From contig CAJTNW010000021.1 of the NCBI GenBank assembly GCA_910577795.1, positions 1-11,800 of the forward strand: a stretch of 11,800 nt of DNA. The letters run 5' to 3'. The position numbers were made by a program, and so were the translations under genes. Shown here piece after piece: positions 1 to 6,625 of this stretch. The stretch is from an uncultured Christensenella sp. (GTDB taxonomy: Bacteria > Bacillota > Clostridia > Christensenellales > UBA3700). How positions within the stretch are numbered: position 1 is the first letter of the stretch; each line of letters begins with the position of its first letter. The notes beneath the pieces are model-generated. The model was not told the origin of the DNA and searched no databases. It saw nothing but the letters and a program-made list of their open reading frames with translations.

Positions 1-1
1 T

Positions 2-871
2 CCAGGACCAACTGGCCCAACCGGCCCTGCAGGTGGTCCAACAGGAGCGACAGGCCCAACCGGTGTAACTGGAGCAATAGGTCCAACAGGCGCAACAGGC
101 TTAACTGGACCTACAGGTCTAACTGGTGTAACTGGTCCTACTGGTGCAACCGGTCCAACTGGAGCAACAGGTGCTACTGGCCCAACTGGTCCAACAGGAT
201 TAGCAGGTGCCACTGGTACTACAGGTCCTATTGGTCCAACAGGTGCAGATGGAATACAAGGTTTGCAAGGTGTAACCGGTCCAACTGGAGCAACTGGCGC
301 TACTGGCCCAACTGGTCCAACAGGATTAGCAGGTGCCACTGGTGCTACAGGTCCAACTGGTCCAACAGGTGCAGATGGAATACAAGGTTTGCAAGGTGTA
401 ACGGGTCCTACTGGTGCAACAGGTGCAACAGGCCCAACAGGAGTTGCTAATTTAAATGCTTATGGCGGATTATATAGTACAACTCCACAAACATTGAATT
501 TGACTTTAGGTGGAACAACACAATTGCCGATTACAGCCACTATGCCATCTAAAAATGTGACTTATACCCCTGTAAATTCAATAACAGTTACAAATGCAGG
601 TGTGTATGAAATCAATTATTATACAAATGTATCAGCGGCATTAGGTACAACAGTAACTTTGGCAGTACGCAGAAATGGAACAGCAATTCCTCAAGCATCA
701 ATATCAAGAGTATTGGCTGTAGGTGTAGGTTCTCTTTATAACGGTAGTTTTGTAATTACTCTTAACGCAGGTGATGTTATAGATATGGCAATTTCTGCAT
801 TGCTGGCTGTTGGTGTCACTTTGGGTGGTGGAGTAAACACTACTTTAACAGTTAAACAATTAGATGTTTAA
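2..871 (+). CDS. Collagen-like Gly-X-Y repeat surface protein with BclA-like C-terminal domain (5' partial)
   Basis: The frame is open from base 2 to the TAA at 869-871, giving 289 visible residues; the true start lies upstream of the window. Residues 1-147 are uninterrupted Gly-X-Y triplets dominated by GPT, GAT and GVT, as in bacterial collagen-like proteins where Thr can be O-glycosylated. Residues 148-289 form a beta-rich, Gly/Ala/Val/Thr-rich globular domain without Cys, resembling the TNF/C1q-like trimerising C-terminal domain of BclA exosporium glycoproteins. By family knowledge such proteins form trimeric filaments on spores or cells. Spore location is an inference, supported by the GPR-like gene in this window. 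A 126-bp block is duplicated inside the collagen part. An intrinsic terminator follows at 939-970. The TTG at 263 is an internal Leu codon and not the start. Confidence 0.85.
   Translation, partial: PGPTGPTGPAGGPTGATGPTGVTGAIGPTGATGLTGPTGLTGVTGPTGATGPTGATGATGPTGPTGLAGATGTTGPIGPTGADGIQGLQGVTGPTGATGATGPTGPTGLAGATGATGPTGPTGADGIQGLQGVTGPTGATGATGPTGVANLNAYGGLYSTTPQTLNLTLGGTTQLPITATMPSKNVTYTPVNSITVTNAGVYEINYYTNVSAALGTTVTLAVRRNGTAIPQASISRVLAVGVGSLYNGSFVITLNAGDVIDMAISALLAVGVTLGGGVNTTLTVKQLDV
161..412 (+). repeat. Direct tandem duplication of a 126-bp block in the collagen region
   Basis: Bases 161-286 and 287-412 are near-identical copies of a 42-codon (14 triplet) unit, each carrying GLAGATG and GADGIQGLQG. 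The few differences are mostly silent (cca/cct, aca/act) plus GTTGPIG versus GATGPTG. The period is a whole number of Gly-X-Y triplets, so copy-number change keeps the frame. Confidence 0.85.
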
Positions 872-938
872 ATCTTTAAATTAAACAATTAAATTATAAT
901 AGTATTTTAGTTTAAATAAAACTTACTATCAAAATTTG

Positions 939-970
939 CAAGGAAGTATTAATTACTTCCTTGTTTTTTT
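939..970 (+). terminator. Intrinsic terminator of the collagen-like gene
   Basis: A perfect 10-bp stem (CAAGGAAGTA at 939-948, TACTTCCTTG at 954-963) with a TTAAT loop is followed by seven T. Confidence 0.93.
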
Positions 971-1024
971 GTATTAAATTTATTAATATGTCTTTTTAAA
1001 AATTGATTTTTTTAAAAAAGAATC

Positions 1025-1053
1025 TTGACAAAGTAAAAGCATTGGTGTATAAT
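1025..1053 (+). promoter_or_regulatory. Perfect consensus sigma-A promoter
   Basis: TTGACA at 1025-1030 and TATAAT at 1048-1053 are exact consensus hexamers separated by 17 bp. The predicted start near 1060 puts the leader ORF SD (1063-1070) right at the 5' end of the RNA. It drives the leader peptide and, on read-through, the aminotransferase-tyrS operon. Confidence 0.92.
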
Positions 1054-1074
1054 GTCAAAAATAGGAGAGAGACT

Positions 1075-1149
1075 ATGATAAATAAAATGGTGATTTACAA
1101 CATTTATTATTATGTTTACGTTGGTAAAAATTTATCAAGGTCGCTTTAG
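1075..1149 (+). CDS. Tyrosine-rich leader peptide (24 aa), probable attenuator peptide
   Basis: An ATG preceded by AGGAGAGA (1063-1070, 4 nt gap) opens a 24-codon ORF ending in TAG. Residues 8-15 read YNIYYYVY: five Tyr codons (1096, 1105, 1108, 1111, 1117) within eight residues, and no Tyr elsewhere. The last codons (AGG TCG CTT, 1138-1146) contain a GGTCGC sequence that can pair with the 5' arm of the terminator just downstream. This is the classic arrangement of an amino-acid biosynthesis leader peptide: stalling at Tyr codons would leave 1139-1144 free to form an antiterminator, and reaching the stop codon would cover it and let the terminator form. Downstream genes include tyrosyl-tRNA synthetase and an aromatic-type aminotransferase, which fits tyrosine sensing. 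The peptide resembles no protein I know. Function is inferred. A caveat is that AT-rich DNA makes TAT codons common. Confidence 0.72.
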   Translation: MINKMVIYNIYYYVYVGKNLSRSL

Positions 1150-1207
1150 CATTAAGTAAATTATAAATTAAATTTATTGCGGCCAAAAAAACAGGTCGCA
1201 ATTTTTT
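1139..1207 (+). promoter_or_regulatory. Attenuator: alternative antiterminator and terminator hairpins
   Basis: The terminator stem pairs ATTGCGGCC (1176-1184) with GGTCGCAAT (1194-1202), 9 bp with one G-U, loop 1185-1193, then six T (1202-1207). The competing antiterminator pairs GGTCGC (1139-1144), inside the end of the leader ORF, with GCGGCC (1179-1184). The upstream segment repeats the terminator 3' arm exactly, as expected for mutually exclusive folds. No T-box sequence (AGGGTGG type) is visible, so control looks ribosome-mediated and not tRNA-binding. Confidence 0.7.
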
Positions 1208-1453
1208 ATCCTAGTTAAATTATTAAAATTATAAACTAATTGTTAATATAATTAATTAAAAAATTAATTTAATACCGATTTTTGATAGTTTTTTGTATTA
1301 GTTGTATAATTGTTTAATAAATTTTTTTAATTAAAAATAATGTTTATAATTGATAATTTATGTGTAAAAATACTTTGTTTGAATTATAAACAATGTAAAT
1401 TAATTTGCTGAATAATGTGCAAAAACAAAAAAGTATAAATTTTATTATTTTTC
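1208..1453. other. AT-rich intergenic stretch with no recognised gene
   Basis: About 245 bp of very AT-rich DNA between the attenuator and the gene-proximal promoter. I see no ORF with an SD, no T-box or riboswitch consensus and no strong hairpin. It would be the long 5' leader of read-through transcripts. Confidence 0.6.
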
Positions 1454-1482
1454 TTGAAAAATTTTATAATAAGTGTTATAAT
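1454..1482 (+). promoter_or_regulatory. Possible second promoter directly before the aminotransferase gene
   Basis: TTGAAA (1454-1459) and TATAAT (1477-1482) are separated by 17 bp. The predicted start near 1489 leaves a short leader before the SD AGGTGA (1497-1502). If active, it would give attenuator-independent expression. In such AT-rich DNA a chance match is possible. Confidence 0.5.
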
Positions 1483-1508
1483 AATAAAATAATGTGAGGT
1501 GAGCATAT

Positions 1509-2717
1509 ATGGAATATGTATACAGTGACAGAGTGAAAAATTTAGGTGGCAACGCAATAAGGGAAATTTTTAAGTTGTTGCAAGACCCAGAGGTAATTTC
1601 ATTTGCTGGTGGGTTTCCTACAAAATCAACTTTGCCTACAAAATTAATTAGTGAAATTACAGAAAAATTAATGTCTAGTAGTGAGGCACAAGATATTTTA
1701 CAATATGGTGAAACAGAAGGTTATAGACCATTAAGATACACTGCTATTGATTATGTTAAACGTTATGGCATTGAAAATATTGATATAGACAATACATTAA
1801 TTATAAGTGGTGGGCAGCAAGGCATTGATTTGACTTTTAAATCATTTGTTAATAAAGGTGATGTGGTTTTAATGGAAGACCCTACATATCTTGCTAGTTT
1901 GCATATTTTAAAAACTTATGAAGGTGTACCTATTGGTGTAAAGTCAGGTGATGATGGACTAGATATTAATGATTTAGAGGAAAAAATTAAAAAATATAAC
2001 CCTAAAGTTTTGTATATTGTTCCTACTTTTTCTAATCCAACTGGAAGAACTTATAGTATAGAAAACAGAAAGGCAATTGCAAAATTAACAGCAAAATACA
2101 ATGTAATTGTTTTGGAAGATGACCCATATTCTGAATTGAGATTTAGTGGAGAGAGAGTTCCTAGCATTAAGTCATTTGATGAGGTAGGAAATGTAATTTA
2201 TATTACTTCTTTTAGCAAAACTCTTGCACCTGGTTTGCGTACTGGTATTGCAATTGGTGCAAAAGAAGTTATACGAAAAATGACTATTGGTAAGCAAGCG
2301 ACAGATGTACATACATGTTTATTGTCACAAGCAATAATAAATTATTTTTTGAATAACTATTCAATTAACGAAAGACTAGAAGATTTGAAAAAAGTTTACC
2401 TTGAAAAAAAGACTGCAATGATAGATGCAATTAAAAAATATATGCCAAAAGAATTTAATTATACAAACCCAGATGGTGGATTATTTATTTTTGGTGAATT
2501 TGATAGTAGTCTTAATATTGATACATTCAAAATATTCCCAGAACTGGTTAAAAAATATAAGGTTGCTTATGTTTCTGGACATAGTTTCTTTGCATCTGAG
2601 GATAAATTTAATACTTTAAGATTAAATTATTCCAATGCTACATTAGAGCAAATTGATGATGGAATTTGCAAAATGGGTAAGTTTTTTAAGGAAATACTTG
2701 CAAATCAAAACAAATAA
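1509..2717 (+). CDS. PLP-dependent aminotransferase, ARO8/LysN (COG1167-like) family
   Basis: The 402-residue protein is a fold-type I class I/II aminotransferase. Visible landmarks are the N-terminal substrate-gating segment VISFAGGFP (29-37), SGGQQGID (100-107) for the PLP phosphate site, SNPTG (175-179) with Asn176, LEDDPY (202-207) with Asp204 and Tyr207 contacting the cofactor ring, the PLP lysine Lys237 in ITSFSKTLAPGLRTG, and the C-terminal LRLNYS Arg that binds the substrate carboxylate. Length is typical. Family members transfer amino groups from aromatic amino acids, 2-aminoadipate or branched-chain amino acids to 2-oxoglutarate. Exact substrate cannot be read from sequence, but the Tyr-rich leader upstream and tyrS downstream favour an aromatic role. 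The start is supported by AGGTGA 6 nt upstream. It begins a four-gene run with tyrS, yigZ-like and ilvE. Confidence 0.88.
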   Translation: MEYVYSDRVKNLGGNAIREIFKLLQDPEVISFAGGFPTKSTLPTKLISEITEKLMSSSEAQDILQYGETEGYRPLRYTAIDYVKRYGIENIDIDNTLIISGGQQGIDLTFKSFVNKGDVVLMEDPTYLASLHILKTYEGVPIGVKSGDDGLDINDLEEKIKKYNPKVLYIVPTFSNPTGRTYSIENRKAIAKLTAKYNVIVLEDDPYSELRFSGERVPSIKSFDEVGNVIYITSFSKTLAPGLRTGIAIGAKEVIRKMTIGKQATDVHTCLLSQAIINYFLNNYSINERLEDLKKVYLEKKTAMIDAIKKYMPKEFNYTNPDGGLFIFGEFDSSLNIDTFKIFPELVKKYKVAYVSGHSFFASEDKFNTLRLNYSNATLEQIDDGICKMGKFFKEILANQNK

Positions 2718-2775
2718 TTAAGTGATAAAAATATTAGTAAATTAAACTGAAAATAATGATAAATAGGAGTTAAAT

Positions 2776-3993
2776 ATGGAAAAGAAAAATGTAATGGATA
2801 CATTACGTGAACGTGGATTTATAAAACAAGTAGTTTATGAAGATGATTTGTATAAAATGTTAGGCGAACAAAGTGTATCTTTTTATATAGGTTTTGACCC
2901 TACTGCAGATAGTCTTCATGTTGGTCATTTTTTGGCACTTATGGCAATGGCTCACATGCAAAAAGCAGGACATAAGCCTTATGCTTTGGTAGGCGGTGGT
3001 ACTGGTAAGGTAGGTGACCCAAGTGGTAGAACTGATATGCGTCAAATGATGACAAATGAAGTTATTAACAATAACTGCGAAAGATTTAAAAAGCAAATGA
3101 GTAAATTTTTATCTTTTGAAGGTGATAATGGTGTTGTTATGGTAAACAATGCTGACTGGCTTGATAATTTAAATTATATTGATTTTTTAAGAGAAGTTGG
3201 TGTTCATTTTTCTGTAAACAGAATGCTTACCGCAGAATGTTTTAAAAAGAGAATGGAAAAAGGACTATCATTTTTAGAATTTAATTATATGCTTATGCAG
3301 TCTTATGACTTTTTGCATTTATTCCAAAACTATGGTGTAGCACTTCAGTGTGGTGGTGATGACCAATGGAGTAACATTCTTGCTGGTGCCGATTTGATTA
3401 GAAGAAAGGAACAAAAACCTGCATTTGCAATGACATTCCAACTTTTAACTACATCTGAAGGCATAAAAATGGGCAAAACTCAAAAAGGTGCGTTGTGGTT
3501 AGATAGAGAAAAAACATCTCCTTATGAGTTTTATCAATATTGGCGCAATATCAACGATGCTGATGTTGAAAATTGCTTAAAATTATTGACATTTGTGGAT
3601 TTGGCTGAAATTGCTGAACTTTGCCAATATAAAGACGAAAGAATAAACAAGGCAAAAGAAAGACTTGCGTTTGAAGTTACAAAAATAGTACATTCTGAAC
3701 AAGATGCTATTGAGGCACAAAATGCTAGTCGTGCTGCGTTTATAACTGGCGATAGCGAAAATATGCCACAAGCAGAAATTGAAAAAGGGATAAATCAAGT
3801 TGCTGACATTATGGTAGCAATAAATGTTGCAAAATCTAAAGGTGAGGCTAAAAGATTGATTGAAGGCGGCGGAATTAGAATTGGTGATAATAAAATTACT
3901 GATATAATGGCACAAATAAGTGATGAGGATTTGCAAAACGGAATAGTATTGCACAAAGGTAAAAAAGTGCATATAAAAGTTACTGTAAAATGA
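2776..3993 (+). CDS. tyrS: Tyrosyl-tRNA synthetase (class I, TyrRS)
   Basis: This cytoplasmic enzyme of 405 aa charges tRNA-Tyr with tyrosine using ATP. Visible features are the HIGH-type motif HVGH at 48-51 following YIGFDPTADSL, the GGGTGKVGDPSGR segment, the tyrosine-site stretch with QCGGDDQWSN, and the KMSKS-type motif KMGKT at 231-235 (KFGKS in Bacillus-type TyrRS). Near the C-terminus, an S4-like RNA-binding domain (VAKSKGEAKRLIEGGGIRI) recognises tRNA. Length is normal. An SD (AGGAG, 2766-2770) lies just before the ATG. The gene sits 58 bp after the aminotransferase and overlaps the next gene by ATGA. TyrRS genes in Firmicutes are often under a T-box; none is visible here, and the Tyr-rich leader ORF at 1075-1149 may do that job instead. 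Confidence 0.97.
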   Translation: MEKKNVMDTLRERGFIKQVVYEDDLYKMLGEQSVSFYIGFDPTADSLHVGHFLALMAMAHMQKAGHKPYALVGGGTGKVGDPSGRTDMRQMMTNEVINNNCERFKKQMSKFLSFEGDNGVVMVNNADWLDNLNYIDFLREVGVHFSVNRMLTAECFKKRMEKGLSFLEFNYMLMQSYDFLHLFQNYGVALQCGGDDQWSNILAGADLIRRKEQKPAFAMTFQLLTTSEGIKMGKTQKGALWLDREKTSPYEFYQYWRNINDADVENCLKLLTFVDLAEIAELCQYKDERINKAKERLAFEVTKIVHSEQDAIEAQNASRAAFITGDSENMPQAEIEKGINQVADIMVAINVAKSKGEAKRLIEGGGIRIGDNKITDIMAQISDEDLQNGIVLHKGKKVHIKVTVK

Positions 3994-4616
3994 AAAGTTA
4001 TAAACAAGTAATTAGTCCTTATGAAGGTGAGATTATTATAAAAAAATCAAAATTTATAACTAATCTTATACCAATTGAAAATAGCGACCAAGCAGAGTTT
4101 GAATTGAACAAAATCCGAAAAAAGTATTCGGATGCAACTCATAATTGTTATGCTTATATCTCTAACATAATTGCAACAGAACAGCGATTCAGTGATGATG
4201 GTGAACCTCAAGGTACAGCGGGTATTCCTATGCTAGAGGTTATAAAAAAAAGAGATATATTAATGACTTTAGTTGTTGTTACAAGATATTTTGGCGGAGT
4301 AAAACTTGGTGCTAATGGTCTTATAGGTGCATACACAGAAAGTGTTGTTACTGCTTTGGAAAATGCAGAGATTAGAAATTTTGTTTATAGCATAGTTAAC
4401 AAAGTGGAAGTTACTTATTCCATTGCTCCTAAAATTACTCAAATTATAGATGATTTTGGTGGCAGAGTAATATCTGTAGTATATGATAGTGGTGTTACTA
4501 TTTGTTACGCAGTAGAAGATAGCAAAAATCAATTATTATCCGATAAAATGGTTGATTTATGTGCTGGAAAAATAAAGTTTGAATTTATAAAAAAAGATTT
4601 TGTCGATTATGTTTGA
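3990..4616 (+). CDS. YigZ/IMPACT (UPF0029) family protein
   Basis: The 208 aa sequence begins with the family's GEIIIKKSKF segment and carries the two strongest signatures of the IMPACT domain: SDDGEPQGTAGIPMLEVI (about 68-85) and VVVTRYFGGVKLGANGLIG (about 92-110). The C-terminal third is the smaller ferredoxin-like domain often called DUF1949. Relatives include E. coli YigZ and eukaryotic IMPACT/Yih1, a regulator of Gcn2. The bacterial role is poorly defined, although a link to translation or nucleic-acid binding is suspected. The ATG overlaps the tyrS stop codon (ATGA), so translational coupling with TyrRS is likely. The downstream ilvE starts 15 bp after the stop. I assign family but not function. 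Confidence 0.9.
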   Translation: MKSYKQVISPYEGEIIIKKSKFITNLIPIENSDQAEFELNKIRKKYSDATHNCYAYISNIIATEQRFSDDGEPQGTAGIPMLEVIKKRDILMTLVVVTRYFGGVKLGANGLIGAYTESVVTALENAEIRNFVYSIVNKVEVTYSIAPKITQIIDDFGGRVISVVYDSGVTICYAVEDSKNQLLSDKMVDLCAGKIKFEFIKKDFVDYV

Positions 4617-4631
4617 CAAACGGAGGTATAT

Positions 4632-5687
4632 ATGAAAATTACATTGACTAGCAAACCAAAGGTTAAACCTGATTTTACAAAATTAGGGTTTGGAAAGTAT
4701 TTTACTGACCACATGTTGCTTATGGAATACCATAATGGTGCATGGTGTGAGCCAGAAATTATTCCTTATGACGATTTTAAAATGAATCCTGCAACAAATA
4801 TTTTGCACTATGGACAAGGTATTTTTGAAGGTGTAAAAGCATATAAAAACGAAAATGGTAAAATAACTACTTTTAGAATTGACGAAAATATTAAAAGAAT
4901 GAATAGAAGTGCAGAAAGACTTTGTATGCCAGTATTGGATAGTGAAGTTGTAATTCCTGCAATTTTTGAACTAATAAAATTAGAAGAAGAGTGGATTCCT
5001 ACTGCACCGGGTACAGCACTTTATATTAGACCCACTATGATAGCAGATGACCCCATGCTAGGTGTTCATGCCGCACATAATTATAAGTTTTTTGTAATAT
5101 TGTCACCAGTTGGTTCTTATTATGCAAATGGATTAACACCTACTAAAATTATGGTAGAAGAAAGTTATGTACGTGCACCATTAGGCGGTACAGGTGAGGC
5201 AAAATGTATGGGTAACTACGCAGCAAGTTTGCTTGCAAGCGAAATTGCTATGCAAAAAGGTTATGACCAAGTATTGTGGCTTGATGCTGTAGAACATAAA
5301 TATGCAGAAGAAGTTGGTGCAATGAATATGTTTTTTGTAATTGATGGAGAAGTTATTACACCTGCATTGGTAGGTAGTATTCTTCCAGGTATTACAAGAA
5401 AATCTTCAATTGAATTGTTAAAAAGTGAAGGATATAAGGTAACTGAAAGACGTATATCTTTGGACGAAGTAGCAAAAGCATACGACGAGGGCAGATTAAA
5501 CGAAGCATTTGGTACAGGTACTGCAGCAGTTGTTTCTCCAGTTGGTGTAATTCATTATAATGGCCGTGATATGATAATAAATAATCAAGAAATGGGGCCA
5601 ATAACAAGCGATTTGTATGAAAAATTAACTGGCATCCAATATGGCAGACGTGAAGATAAATTTGGTTGGATATTCAAAATTAAATAA
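4632..5687 (+). CDS. ilvE: Branched-chain amino acid aminotransferase (class IV)
   Basis: This 351 aa fold-type IV PLP enzyme interconverts Leu, Ile and Val with their 2-oxo acids, using 2-oxoglutarate/Glu. Visible are LHYGQGIFEGVKAY (58-71), typical of the family, the PLP lysine Lys191 in GGTGEAKCMGNYA, Glu227 of YAEEVGAMNMFF contacting the pyridine nitrogen, SILPGITRKSSIELL and the late GTGTAAVVSPVG phosphate-binding loop. Length fits the longer eukaryote-like/Bacillus BCAT subgroup. A strong SD (GGAGG, 4622-4626) precedes the ATG. It is the last gene of the operon and is followed by a strong terminator at 5712. Its company with tyrS and an ARO8-like transaminase suggests the operon handles hydrophobic amino-acid supply; BCAT enzymes can also act on aromatic substrates to some degree. 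Confidence 0.95.
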   Translation: MKITLTSKPKVKPDFTKLGFGKYFTDHMLLMEYHNGAWCEPEIIPYDDFKMNPATNILHYGQGIFEGVKAYKNENGKITTFRIDENIKRMNRSAERLCMPVLDSEVVIPAIFELIKLEEEWIPTAPGTALYIRPTMIADDPMLGVHAAHNYKFFVILSPVGSYYANGLTPTKIMVEESYVRAPLGGTGEAKCMGNYAASLLASEIAMQKGYDQVLWLDAVEHKYAEEVGAMNMFFVIDGEVITPALVGSILPGITRKSSIELLKSEGYKVTERRISLDEVAKAYDEGRLNEAFGTGTAAVVSPVGVIHYNGRDMIINNQEMGPITSDLYEKLTGIQYGRREDKFGWIFKIK

Positions 5688-5711
5688 GCCTATTTATAAA
5701 AGATATAATGT

Positions 5712-5746
5712 AAAAAAGTGCTAGAAAAACTAGCACTTTTTGTTTG
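5712..5746 (+). terminator. Intrinsic terminator of the tyrS-ilvE operon
   Basis: AGTGCTAG (5717-5724) pairs perfectly with CTAGCACT (5730-5737) around an A5 loop. Flanking A and T runs extend the stem and supply the U tail. Confidence 0.93.
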
Positions 5747-5773
5747 TTTAAAATAATTTAATTGCATAAAATA

Positions 5774-5807
5774 AAAAAATATCTCACTTGCAAGTGAGAT
5801 ATTTTTT
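5774..5807. terminator. 34-bp perfect palindrome, probable bidirectional terminator
   Basis: Two 17-bp arms meet at 5790/5791 (ATCTCACTTG then CAAGTGAGAT), flanked by an A run on the left and a T run on the right. Both strands therefore read as hairpin plus U tract. It lies between the operon terminator and the convergent rpsT region. A dyad protein-binding site is the alternative. Confidence 0.6.
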
Positions 5808-5815
5808 AATCATTA

Positions 5816-5879
5816 TATGTAAGGGAAAAAACTAATTGGAAAAATGAAAACCAATTATAAAGGAGGTGCCACTTACATA
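5816..5879 (+). promoter_or_regulatory. Folded element carrying a perfect Shine-Dalgarno sequence
   Basis: An outer stem pairs TATGTAAG (5816-5823) with CTTACATA (5872-5879), extended by GG/CC with one bulged A. An inner stem pairs TAATTGG (5833-5839) with CCAATTA (5851-5857). Between the inner 3' arm and the outer 3' arm lies AAAGGAGGTG (5859-5868), fully complementary to the 16S rRNA 3' end. I could not match it to a known riboswitch class. It may control the small ORF at 5883 or be part of a small RNA. Confidence 0.35.
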
Positions 5880-5882
5880 AAA

Positions 5883-5975
5883 ATGATAATGAAAAAAGAA
5901 AATATTAATAGGAGTAATTATATTTTAACATACCATATTGTAATAGTAAATAGCAATAATAAAAATTTAAATTAG
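5883..5975 (+). CDS. Possible 30-aa small ORF, unknown
   Basis: ATG at 5883 opens 30 codons ending in TAG at 5973-5975. The product is Asn/Ile/Lys-rich with a short hydrophobic stretch (ILTYHIVIV), resembling nothing I recognise. The perfect SD at 5859-5868 lies about 14 nt upstream, longer than ideal and inside a predicted stem-loop. Composition is close to that of random AT-rich DNA, so this is a weak call. Beyond it, 5976-6180 shows only the hairpin at 6065-6096. Confidence 0.2.
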   Translation: MIMKKENINRSNYILTYHIVIVNSNNKNLN

Positions 5976-6064
5976 ATTTTACATTTTATACAAAAATAAA
6001 ATATTGTAAATTTTATTTATGCAGATAAGTAATCTTGTTTTTGTAGGGTAGTTAGCAAAAAAAC

Positions 6065-6096
6065 GCAAAACAAAATATAAATTTTGCTTTGCTTTT
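6065..6096 (+). terminator. Weak terminator-like hairpin in the intergenic region
   Basis: GCAAAACAAAAT (6065-6076) pairs with ATTTTGCTTTGC (6081-6092) with one mismatch and an ATAA loop, then four T. It could end a short transcript covering 5816-6096. Confidence 0.4.
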
Positions 6097-6175
6097 AATA
6101 ATTTTAATAGAAAATATATGACTTAAAATATAAAAATTGAATAGTTAATATTTATTAAACGAATTTTTTAATTAA

Positions 6176-6204
6176 ATGAAAACTGGACACTACAAATAGT
6201 GTCC
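6176..6204 (-). terminator. Terminator of rpsT
   Basis: GGACACTA (6185-6192) and TAGTGTCC (6197-6204) form a perfect 8-bp stem with a 4-nt loop. On the minus strand it follows the rpsT stop by about 25 nt and is trailed by AGTTTTCATTT, a moderate U tract. Confidence 0.75.
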
Positions 6205-6228
6205 TGCATTTAACTCTATAAATAATAA

Positions 6229-6495
6229 TTAAGCCCTTGCTTTATCTAAAGCCTTGCTAAGTCTGCTGATTTTTCTGCTAGCATTGTTTTGAGTGTAAAT
6301 ACCATCACTTTTAGCACGATTAATCAAAGAAATAGCATTTTTCAATAGTTCTTCAGCCTTAGCGATTTCACCAGCCTCTAAAGCAACATTGAACTCTTTA
6401 ACAGCAGTTCTAACTCTTGAACGTTTTGCTCTATTTGCCTCGTTTGCTTTATTATTAGTAATTACTCTTTTCTTTTGAGATTTAATATTAGGCAC
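6229..6495 (-). CDS. rpsT: 30S ribosomal protein S20
   Basis: The 88 aa product is a small, highly basic helical protein that binds 16S rRNA early in 30S assembly. It begins MPNIKSQKKR, followed by the Asn/Arg-rich NKANEANRAKRSRVRTAVKEF helix and the NAISLINRAKSDGI and NNASRKISRLSKAL segments typical of S20. Length is normal. The start codon is GTG (complement of 6493-6495), supported by AAAGGAGA about 8 nt upstream on the minus strand and by the conserved N-terminus. It is a single-gene unit with its own promoter (6530-6558) and terminator, divergent from the GPR-like gene. Confidence 0.97.
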   Translation of the reverse strand: MPNIKSQKKRVITNNKANEANRAKRSRVRTAVKEFNVALEAGEIAKAEELLKNAISLINRAKSDGIYTQNNASRKISRLSKALDKARA

Positions 6496-6529
6496 AACAG
6501 TATCTCCTTTATATCTTTATTTCCTAATA

Positions 6530-6558
6530 ATTCTAGCATATTTAAAATGTTTTGGCAA
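6530..6558 (-). promoter_or_regulatory. Promoter of rpsT
   Basis: On the minus strand, TTGCCA (complement of 6553-6558) and TAGAAT (complement of 6530-6535) are 17 bp apart, about 35 bp before the GTG start. Confidence 0.7.
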
Positions 6559-6625
6559 TCATTTTCACCTATTTTTTTAATAAATTCAATAATTTTGTCA
6601 ATAATGTGTTTATATGTGAGGAATT

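Noticed and set aside
263..871. Start of the collagen-like gene at TTG 263
   Set aside because: The same frame with Gly-X-Y triplets is open back to base 2, and there is no SD at 263; the gene is simply cut by the window edge.
1025..1508. T-box riboswitch for tyrS
   Set aside because: No T-box sequence or specifier-loop layout is visible; the leader has an ORF with Tyr codons instead.
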